From Chitinophagales bacterium (GTDB taxonomy: Bacteria > Bacteroidota > Bacteroidia > Chitinophagales > Saprospiraceae), in NCBI GenBank assembly GCA_013297745.1, contig JAAFIM010000024.1:1-51383 (forward strand): a stretch of 51,383 bases of DNA, written 5' to 3'. Positions 41,079 to 48,206 of this stretch are shown here, one piece after another. How positions within the stretch are numbered: position 1 is the stretch's first letter; each line of letters starts with the position of its first letter. The notes beneath the pieces are model-generated. The model saw only the letters and a program-made list of their open reading frames with translations, had not been told where the DNA came from and ran no database searches. The translations under genes were made by a program, and so were the position numbers.

Positions 41079-41442
41079 GGCACTACGCCAAATTACTTGA
41101 AAGATAAAAAAACAGCCCCAAGTTAAACGGAAAGGTAAATTTTCGTTGTGGGACGCCAAAAACCAGCGTATGTCGGAGCAGCCGAACGAACGAGCAAAGC
41201 GAGAGAAGCAGATTGAGATTTTTTATAAAAAATCTCAACTTCGGCGCGGCGAACGACGGTTTTGCGCTTATTTTTGAAAAAAATACAGCAAAAACGCCTT
41301 TTTTGGCGTTGGCTTTTTTGGTTACTTTTTTGCCATCAAAAAAGTAATAAACCAAAATTTTAGGCGTAAGCCGTTAAAAAATTTTGCAAACCCACGTAAC
41401 TTTTCAAAAATACACCTTTTTCAAGTAATTCGGCATAGTGCC
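41079..41442. repeat. Dispersed intergenic element, copy C, with 24-bp terminal inverted repeats (MITE-like)
   Basis: A 364-bp non-coding element bounded by GGCACTACGCCAAATTACTT-type ends (41079-41102 and 41419-41442, 22 of 24 positions inverted-identical), flanked by A-runs. Inside are TTGAGATTTTTTATAAAAAA-type and TTACTTTTTTGCC / AAAAAAGTAA hairpins and the AGGCGTAAGCCG motif shared with copies A and B. It begins 6 nt after a stop codon and takes up most of the 477-nt gap. The remaining bases to 41550 are AT-rich with no clear signal. Confidence 0.8.
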
Positions 41443-41550
41443 AAAAAAAATAAGTTCTTTTTTTGACCATTTTTAACAAAAAAATAGCCTTTTGGCACGC
41501 AATTTTCTATTATAAACATATCCTTTTCACACAACAATTAAAAACAAATT

Positions 41551-43794
41551 ATGCAATACTGGAAAACCACCATTTGGGCGCTACTAAGCAGTTTTTTTGC
41601 TATAGAAATACAAGCCCAAAACGACACTTGGATAGCGGTAATGTCAGCCAGCGAAGTAGCCCAAACCTACAGCCAAGAATCCACCACATTCCCCAACAAA
41701 TACATAGACGCGGAATGGAAAAAAGGAAATTATATCACAGACATCACCTATAATCCCAACGGTTGGCGGGTGGTAATGTCAGGGGCTAAATATACTTTTC
41801 AGCGTTGGAAGAAAAGTAAAGATTTTCCCAGCGATTTTATAGAAACGGGTTGGAAAGAGGGTTTGGATGTTACCAAAATAGCCTTTGGTGGGGATGAATG
41901 GGTGGTGGTAATGTCAAAAGGTGCAGGTTTTACCAACGAAGTGTGGGGCAAAAGAGAAAGTTATGATGAAATTCTAACCTATATCAAAGGCTATTGGCAA
42001 ACCAAAGACGTAATCAGTATCGCTTATGGCGATGGAGCTTGGGTCGTCATTATGGCCAACGGGGTAGAATACAGCAACCAATTGATACAAACAGGGGTAG
42101 ATTTCCCCAGCGCTTGGGTACAAGGCCAGTATAAAAAAGGCTATAATATCACTTCCATAACATACGGCGAGGGCAAGTGGTTGGTGGTAATGTCCCAACT
42201 GCCCAAACAACGCGCAGAAAGTTACGAATTTACCGCAGAATTTCCCAAAGACTACATAGGGAGAGAATGGAATAACAAAAAGCGAATTTTATTTTTACAT
42301 TATAATTATAACAAAGACAATTCAGAATACTATGAAGACTACAACCAAGCTGGTATAGAAGCCCTAAATAGTAAAGATTACGACGGGGCTATTGAGTATT
42401 TTACCGAAGCTTTGCGGATTGATAACAGCAACGCTGATACTTACAACAATTTGGCTTGGTCTAAATACTTGGCTGGTCAATGTCAGGGCGGTTTGGGTGA
42501 TATTAACAAAGGTTTGGCGATTAAAAAAGACCCTTACGCTTACCACACAAGAGGCGCGATAGAATTGTGTCTTGGACGCTGCCGCGAAGCACTCAATGAT
42601 TTTGAATCTGCTTTCAATATGTCCACCACCAAAGATGCGTATTTGTACGGAGATAGGGGCAAAGCTAAGGCTTGTTTGGGCAATTATACAGACGCTATAG
42701 TAGATTTCAACGCCGCGCTAAAAATAGAACCCAACAACGCCGATTACAAAAAAGCCAAAGCAGAAGCAGAAGCCAATTTGCGCAAAAATGTAGAACCTAC
42801 CGTAACTTGGGATTATCCTTACAACGCTTTTTCGGCTTCCGCCAAATCCAATATAGAGGTTAAAGCTTGTATCCACGCAGAGGGCGCAAAAATCAACAAA
42901 GTACAACTGTTCTTAAACGGCAAAGATGTGAGTTTGTCCTCTCGCGGGTTTGATGTGGATGAAGATTGTGATGCTACAGTTAGCCAAAATGTAAATTTGC
43001 AAAGTGGAAAAAATGAGTTGGAAATTGTAGTAACTACCGACCAAAAAACTACCCGTTCGGAGAAAAGAACCATTGAGTACAAAACCACAGCAGGGGGCGA
43101 TTATCACGCTTTATTGATTGGGGTTTCTTCTTACCAAGACGGTTCTATCAAAGATTTGGAAAAACCCGCTGGCGATGTCAAACAGTTGGCTGATGTACTT
43201 TCCAAACAATACACCTTCAACCCCAGCGATGTACACGTGTTGGCTAATCCCACCAAAGAGGATATTTTGAACAAATTGATTTATTTGCAAGAGCGTTTGG
43301 GCGAAAAAGACAACTTGATGATATTCTATGCAGGGCACGGAATTGTCAAAAATGAGGTTGGTTATTGGCTGCCAAGCGATGCGAAAAAAGACAGCCGCGT
43401 TAGTTGGTTATCAAACGCAGAGTTGCGCGATTATGTCAACAGTATGAAATCCAAACACGTGCTTATCGTAGCTGATGCTTGTTTTAGCGGTTCTATTATA
43501 TCTGGCAGTTATAGAGATATGACCGAATTTGCTTGCGCAGAAATGGGCAAAATCCCCAGCCGCCGAGCTATGACCAGTGGAGCTAATACGGTTGTACCCG
43601 ATGAAAGTGTTTTCTTCCAGTACTTGTTGAAAAAATTGCAAGAAAATACCTCTTCTTGCTTTACAGCAGAAGACCTTTACACCAAAATCAAACCCGCCGT
43701 AATCAACAACAGCCCCAACCAGCAAATCCCACAATTTGGGGTGTTACCACAAGCAGGCGACGAAGGCGGTAATTTTATCTTCAAACGCCGCTAA
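41551..43794 (+). CDS. Exported caspase-fold (C14) protease with DUF7477-like repeats and TPRs
   Basis: Domain order: signal peptide (1-22, ending FFAIEIQAQ); five repeats of about 45 residues (about 23-250), each with a W-x-VVMS core and FP..YI..W...ITYG pattern (DUF7477-like); three or four TPRs (about 265-405, GIEALNSKDYDGAIEYFTEA, GNYTDAIVDFNAALKIEPNN); a beta-sandwich-like stretch (about 415-510); and a caspase/metacaspase domain from about 520. The catalytic dyad is H596 in FYAGHGIV and C644 in VADACFSGS. Bacterial caspase homologs cleave after Arg/Lys or Asp and often act in regulated protein processing or cell death. Export implies work in the periplasm or outside. It sits upstream of a papain-fold protease across a tandem repeat. 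Confidence 0.9.
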   Translation: MQYWKTTIWALLSSFFAIEIQAQNDTWIAVMSASEVAQTYSQESTTFPNKYIDAEWKKGNYITDITYNPNGWRVVMSGAKYTFQRWKKSKDFPSDFIETGWKEGLDVTKIAFGGDEWVVVMSKGAGFTNEVWGKRESYDEILTYIKGYWQTKDVISIAYGDGAWVVIMANGVEYSNQLIQTGVDFPSAWVQGQYKKGYNITSITYGEGKWLVVMSQLPKQRAESYEFTAEFPKDYIGREWNNKKRILFLHYNYNKDNSEYYEDYNQAGIEALNSKDYDGAIEYFTEALRIDNSNADTYNNLAWSKYLAGQCQGGLGDINKGLAIKKDPYAYHTRGAIELCLGRCREALNDFESAFNMSTTKDAYLYGDRGKAKACLGNYTDAIVDFNAALKIEPNNADYKKAKAEAEANLRKNVEPTVTWDYPYNAFSASAKSNIEVKACIHAEGAKINKVQLFLNGKDVSLSSRGFDVDEDCDATVSQNVNLQSGKNELEIVVTTDQKTTRSEKRTIEYKTTAGGDYHALLIGVSSYQDGSIKDLEKPAGDVKQLADVLSKQYTFNPSDVHVLANPTKEDILNKLIYLQERLGEKDNLMIFYAGHGIVKNEVGYWLPSDAKKDSRVSWLSNAELRDYVNSMKSKHVLIVADACFSGSIISGSYRDMTEFACAEMGKIPSRRAMTSGANTVVPDESVFFQYLLKKLQENTSSCFTAEDLYTKIKPAVINNSPNQQIPQFGVLPQAGDEGGNFIFKRR

Positions 43795-43805
43795 TTTTAT
43801 AGAAG

Positions 43806-44176
43806 TAAAGATATTAGGATATTAGGACAGCAGGATATTAGGACAGCAGGATATTAGGATATTCAGACACTAAGATTTTTTAAGTTTTATCTTTATGTCC
43901 TAAAATCTTTATGTCCTAAAATCTTTGTGTCCTAAAATCTTAACATCCTAAAATCTTTGTGTCCTAAAATCTTAACATCCTAATATCTTTGTGTCCTAAA
44001 ATCTTAACATCTTAATATCTTTATGTCCTAAAATCTTAACATCCTAATATCTTTGTGTCCTAAAATCTTAACATCCTAATATCTTTGTGTCCTAAAATCT
44101 TAACATCCTAATATCTTTGTGTCCTAAAATCTTAACATCCTAATATCTTTGTGTCCTAAAATCCTTTTGTCCTAAA
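43806..44176. repeat. 16/32-bp tandem repeat array with an inverted leader
   Basis: From about 43889 to 44176, some 18 units of 16 bp run head to tail, mostly alternating ATCTTTGTGTCCTAAA and ATCTTAACATCCTAAT, giving a 32-bp super-period. The segment 43806-43862 holds GGATATTAGGACAGCA-type words in the opposite orientation, so a transcript could fold into a long imperfect hairpin. There are no spacers and no reading frame. It fills the 421-nt gap between the caspase and papain-like genes. Confidence 0.88.
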
Positions 44177-44215
44177 AAATCCAATCTAATCAACCTCGCT
44201 AATTCTCTCTATTCT

Positions 44216-45628
44216 ATGAATAAAAATATCTTTTTGTCAGCCGCTTTTTCTGCTATAGCTGCTGTTGGTTTCGCACAAAATCCTCCCTTTATAATGGGAT
44301 TGCCAGACGAACCAGACCCTTATTACGATAAAATAGAGGTTAAAGCCAAGCTAACCAATAATAGCTATCGCGATATTAGCTCTTCAGCCTCAGTCAAAGC
44401 CTACGCCCCCACCCCGCAAAGTCAGGGGCAATATGGCACTTGTGCAGCTTGGGCGGTGGGATTTGCAGCGCGCACGATATTAGAAGCCAAACGCTATGGT
44501 TGGACAGATAAGAATAAAATTAAAGAGAATATATTCTCTTACGGATTTTTGTACAGAACAGGCAGCAGCAGTTCCAGCTGTTGGGGGGCTTATACCTCTC
44601 AATTGATTGAAAATATGCAAACTATAGGCATTCCTAAATTGAGCGATTATTCTACCCACTGCCCTCAAGACGATTTGCCCGATGATGCCTACGAAGCCGC
44701 CAAAAAGTATAAAATCAAAAGTTATGCACGCCTTTGGGACGAAGGTTCGGTCAAAAACGATAAAGAAAAAACTGAAGCGATGAAAAAAAGCCTTTCAGAA
44801 GGCAATCCAGTGGTTATTTCTATGATTTGCCCAAAATCATTTTTTTACCCCACAGGCGGTGTATGGTATCCCAAAGCCAATGAAGCGTTGGACGATAGAC
44901 ACGGACGGCACGCTATGTGCGTGGTCGGTTATGACGACGAGCAATATGGGGGCGCGTTTGAAGTACAAAATAGTTGGGGCGATGATTGGGGCAGCGGTGG
45001 TTATGTGTGGATAAGATACGCAGATTTCAACCAATACGTTTATCAAGCGTACGAATTGCATCAGTTTGAAACGGTAAATCCCAACACAGAAATTAGCTTG
45101 GCTGGTTCATTCAGAATACAATTAGACAACGGACAAGAGATGAAAGCCAATCTCAAGGGGGATAAAACGTTTGAAGTGGATAGAGCTTACCGCTCTGGTA
45201 CTCGTTTTAGAATGTACATCGGCAACAACGAACCCGCTTATGTGTACGCTTTCGGCGTGGATGGAACGGCTAAAACTTACCAAGTTTTTCCCCACAAACC
45301 CAACGTTAGCCCAGCTTTGACCTACAAAAATAACGAAGTGGCGCTACCGAGCGAAACCAATCACGTGCGTATGGATAACAACGTAGGCACAGATTATCTA
45401 ATCGTTTTGTACTCCAAAGACCAACTTAATTTGGATGATATTCAAACCAAATACCGCCAACAAAGCAGCCGCTTAACCCCAAAACAAAAGCTACAAGCTG
45501 TATTGGGCAGCCGCTTGATGTCGGACGAAGAAACCACTATGACCAGCAATGGCAAAATTAGCTTTAAAGCCAAAGGAAAAGGCAAATCTGTAGTGGCTAT
45601 AGTTACCGCCATTCAGCACGTAGAATAG
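44216..45628 (+). CDS. Exported papain-fold (C1) cysteine protease with DUF4384-like C-terminal domain
   Basis: A signal peptide (IFLSAAFSAIAAVGFAQ) precedes a C1 peptidase domain with all catalytic parts: oxyanion Gln70 and Cys76 in SQGQYGTCAAWAVG, His232 in GRHAMCVVGYDD, Asn252 in VQNSWGDDWGSGGY. There is no obvious long inhibitory propeptide; only about 50 residues separate the signal peptide from the catalytic Cys. Residues about 300-420 resemble DUF4384 (YVYAFGVDGTAKTYQVFP, then LPSETNHVRMDNNVGTDYLI), a domain often fused to bacterial caspases. The upstream neighbour is a caspase-fold protease, so the two may act together. Ends at a strong terminator. Confidence 0.9.
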   Translation: MNKNIFLSAAFSAIAAVGFAQNPPFIMGLPDEPDPYYDKIEVKAKLTNNSYRDISSSASVKAYAPTPQSQGQYGTCAAWAVGFAARTILEAKRYGWTDKNKIKENIFSYGFLYRTGSSSSSCWGAYTSQLIENMQTIGIPKLSDYSTHCPQDDLPDDAYEAAKKYKIKSYARLWDEGSVKNDKEKTEAMKKSLSEGNPVVISMICPKSFFYPTGGVWYPKANEALDDRHGRHAMCVVGYDDEQYGGAFEVQNSWGDDWGSGGYVWIRYADFNQYVYQAYELHQFETVNPNTEISLAGSFRIQLDNGQEMKANLKGDKTFEVDRAYRSGTRFRMYIGNNEPAYVYAFGVDGTAKTYQVFPHKPNVSPALTYKNNEVALPSETNHVRMDNNVGTDYLIVLYSKDQLNLDDIQTKYRQQSSRLTPKQKLQAVLGSRLMSDEETTMTSNGKISFKAKGKGKSVVAIVTAIQHVE

Positions 45629-45651
45629 AATAGCCGCGTATTTTAGCGCAT

Positions 45652-45690
45652 AAAAAAAGACTTATCAATAAAATGATAAGTCTTTTTTTA
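45652..45690 (+). terminator. Intrinsic terminator after the papain-like protease gene
   Basis: Perfect stem GACTTATCA / TGATAAGTC (45659-45667 with 45674-45682) and a long T-run. Confidence 0.9.
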
Positions 45691-45730
45691 TTTTTTTAGA
45701 CAAAGATTCGACGTTTCATAAAATATTACC

Positions 45731-45738
45731 TATATTTG
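45731..45738 (+). promoter_or_regulatory. -7 element for the zinc-protease-like/lipoprotein gene pair
   Basis: TATATTTG (TAnnTTTG), 38 nt upstream of the ATG at 45777. Confidence 0.6.
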
Positions 45739-45776
45739 CAGTGATTTTTTAACCTATAAAATTTTATCTGTAAATT

Positions 45777-47327
45777 ATGGACGATAAAGAATACTTAAAT
45801 CAAATCCAAACCACAGAAGGTGAATACAACCAAGCCTTCAATACTGAAGCCGACAGTAAAAAAATAAACGAAAGTGGTGGCGGTGCTGATGAAGACACCC
45901 CAAATAGCAATAATCAACAAATATCGCTCGAAACGATAAAAAATGATGCTAAAAACAGTCTCGTGTTTATAGAAAAAAATAAATATAATGACTTACTGTT
46001 CAAGACTGACAAGTATTGGTTAGTTTTATTACAGTCAAATAATATCTGTGCCACAAACAAAACAGTAGACAGTACCATGACTCTAAATTTAGCAGCTCCA
46101 TTAATTCGCAATTGGTCAAATTTTAAAGTTGATGATGTAGAATTTTTACAAACACTAAACACAGAAGCTCAACCAACAACTGCCACACCAGAACAAGAAA
46201 ATGAACTATTTTCAATGCCGCTTATTATTGAATACTTGGAAAAATTAACTAAGTTATTTAAAGCATTTCCCTCTGCTAAAGATGCAGACCCAGAACAAGT
46301 AAAGCCACAGTTGCTCGCAAATTGGACAAAAAATCAAAATGTCCAAAAAGTACTTACCAGCGCTCCCTATGTTAAGGCTTTTAAACTAATGGAAACAGGT
46401 ATTAAAATTTCGGGTAACAATGGCGCTGAATTTATCTGGAAAGCTCCCAAAACAGAGTACAAAGGCAAAGACGCTTTCATTGCTAATATCTGTAATGGGC
46501 TAAACTTGCTTATGGAAAAAGGAGAAGCAAAAGCTACAGGTAAAAACGGAGCTATGACAGGCGGTGTGGAAATACCAAGCATCAAAGAAGTTATAGAACG
46601 TCTTGCTAATAACAGCACTGTTTCTATTACGAAAGGCGATGGCGAACATAGACACAATACAGGGACAATATTGTATGTTGATAATGCTATGTATATTTGC
46701 GACAAAAAAACTTCCATTCCTCCTGTTGTATTTATGTATCATGAAATGGCTCATGCCGATTTATATCTCAAAGACCAAGAAAAAGATACAAATGGCAAGG
46801 ATGGTAATATTGGTTATGGCACAAAAAAATCAGGCGAAAATACAAGGCTTCCTGAACTTCAAAACGGTAAAAAAGTGAATTCTAAAGGGGAACCGATAAA
46901 ACTGCCTACAAAGTATGGTGACAGCCCTGAACACGATATTATTATGGAATACTATGAAGGAGTTGCTGCTACCGCCCTTGGCAAACAAGCGAGAAGCAAA
47001 TACACTGATTTTGGCTTTACCATACAAAATAACGAAGACCCAACACAAACTTTATACAAGTTTATGTTTGGTAGTGGACAAGGTATTTTTCTAGGCGCAG
47101 GGGGAAATAAAACCCGAGCGAGTAGAAAAACTGGAATTGATATTACGTACCAAAGTAAAGGTATCAATAGCACAGAACCAATAATAGGTAATTTTTTTGA
47201 AGAAATACAAAAAGTCTTGAATGATTTTTTTGATGGCAAAATAACATTAATTCAAAGTGCATCAGCTACGCAAGCAAGAGGAATTTATCGGAGTGATAAC
47301 CCACAAACGCCTGTCTATGAGCCTTAA
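45777..47327 (+). CDS. Zinc-metallopeptidase-like protein (HEMAH motif, M91-like), candidate effector
   Basis: A 516-aa protein without signal peptide or membrane helix. The zinc-binding motif is VVFMYHEMAHADLYL (H322, E323, H326). It is preceded by TILYVDNAMYICDKKTSIPP and followed by EHDIIMEYYEGVAATALG, which could give the third ligand. This layout resembles the M91 family (NleD-type effectors), but the similarity is judged by eye. The N-terminal 80 residues are acidic and Asn/Gln-rich, possibly a trafficking region. Its 3' end overlaps by 11 nt a gene for a lipoprotein, an arrangement typical of toxin and immunity genes. Expected activity: cleavage of a protein or peptidoglycan-linked target; unknown. 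Confidence 0.72.
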   Translation: MDDKEYLNQIQTTEGEYNQAFNTEADSKKINESGGGADEDTPNSNNQQISLETIKNDAKNSLVFIEKNKYNDLLFKTDKYWLVLLQSNNICATNKTVDSTMTLNLAAPLIRNWSNFKVDDVEFLQTLNTEAQPTTATPEQENELFSMPLIIEYLEKLTKLFKAFPSAKDADPEQVKPQLLANWTKNQNVQKVLTSAPYVKAFKLMETGIKISGNNGAEFIWKAPKTEYKGKDAFIANICNGLNLLMEKGEAKATGKNGAMTGGVEIPSIKEVIERLANNSTVSITKGDGEHRHNTGTILYVDNAMYICDKKTSIPPVVFMYHEMAHADLYLKDQEKDTNGKDGNIGYGTKKSGENTRLPELQNGKKVNSKGEPIKLPTKYGDSPEHDIIMEYYEGVAATALGKQARSKYTDFGFTIQNNEDPTQTLYKFMFGSGQGIFLGAGGNKTRASRKTGIDITYQSKGINSTEPIIGNFFEEIQKVLNDFFDGKITLIQSASATQARGIYRSDNPQTPVYEP

Positions 47328-48084
47328 AATAATAGTTTGTTTGCCGTTTTTTTTATACGCTTGTACAGCCAAAAAACATCTAAAAATAGAATTTGAAAAA
47401 AACTATAAACGAGTACAGCAGGAACGCAAGGCAAACAAATCAAGCGGGCAATTTTTCTCATGGTCGCACACTCCATACGAAAAAGAAGATGATTTTTTGG
47501 ACTGTTTTATCAAATATACTAAACAAAACAACCCTAAATTATTGTATCATATTGCAAATACAGAAAACTTAGAATCTCTAACTACCACTTATAACGACAG
47601 CACTTTTTTTGCTATGGAACATTTTTTATCTGGGCTGCGTTTTTCTATGCTTTTTCAAGATTCTTTAATAGAAAATATACTTGCAGATTTTGACGAAAAC
47701 CAACCAGATAGCATTTCCGCGCCTTATCCTTATTCCGCCACAATTACAACAGGTTTTTATGGTAATAACCCGAAATATAAAATAGAGTTACCAGATTCTA
47801 TAAAATGGGCTTTATCTGATGCCAATAATTTCTACATAATCCCCCATAAAGTTATCTATCCCATACGCGGGTATTTATCCAAATGCAAAAATTATCTGTA
47901 TATTTATTTTAATCGTGTATACACGTCAAGCAACAAGGAAATTTCAAGCAGTTTTTTGTATAAAATAGTCATTCAGATAAAACCTAATCTCGTTTGTTTG
48001 GGTATGTTACATTTTGGTCTAACCCCTGTTACTGATTTCTTGCCCTATCAAGCTAAAAAAGGCAAGTGGCATTACGGTTTCTAA
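47317..48084 (+). CDS. Lipoprotein overlapping the zinc-protease gene, candidate immunity protein
   Basis: I start at the ATG at 47317-47319 (MSLKIIVCLPFFLYACTAKK): it gives a short signal peptide with lipobox LYAC, while the longer frame from 47257 would bury this inside a 20-residue lead within the upstream gene. The mature protein of about 240 aa has no recognised family; it is charged, Asn/Tyr-rich and possibly alpha+beta (MEHFLSGLRFSMLFQDSL). It overlaps the HEMAH protein gene by 11 nt, so translation is coupled. I infer protection of the cell against that protein or partnership with it. A terminator follows at 48094-48128. Confidence 0.68.
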   Translation: MSLKIIVCLPFFLYACTAKKHLKIEFEKNYKRVQQERKANKSSGQFFSWSHTPYEKEDDFLDCFIKYTKQNNPKLLYHIANTENLESLTTTYNDSTFFAMEHFLSGLRFSMLFQDSLIENILADFDENQPDSISAPYPYSATITTGFYGNNPKYKIELPDSIKWALSDANNFYIIPHKVIYPIRGYLSKCKNYLYIYFNRVYTSSNKEISSSFLYKIVIQIKPNLVCLGMLHFGLTPVTDFLPYQAKKGKWHYGF

Positions 48085-48093
48085 TTTATCTAC

Positions 48094-48128
48094 TCCCCCC
48101 ACTATTCACTTAGTTGGGGGATTTTTTT
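48094..48128 (+). terminator. Intrinsic terminator after the lipoprotein gene
   Basis: Stem TCCCCCCACTA / TAGTTGGGGGA followed by seven T, 10 nt beyond the stop. Confidence 0.82.
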
Positions 48129-48171
48129 ATAAAAAAAATAGCAATAGCAGCCCTTTATGGAAAAAAAAGTA

Positions 48172-48179
48172 TATTTTTG
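48172..48179 (+). promoter_or_regulatory. -7 element for the GCS2-CBS gene
   Basis: TATTTTTG (TAnnTTTG), 27 nt upstream of the ATG at 48207. Confidence 0.5.
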
Positions 48180-48206
48180 TAACAAAATTAAAATTTTATA
48201 TCAATT

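Noticed and set aside
43889-44176. Repetitive array that could be taken for a CRISPR
   Set aside because: Units are contiguous 16/32-bp repeats with no unique spacers and no cas genes nearby.
45777-48084. Type VI or contact-dependent secretion locus
   Set aside because: No PAAR, VgrG, Hcp, Rhs or CdiB-like genes are visible in the window.
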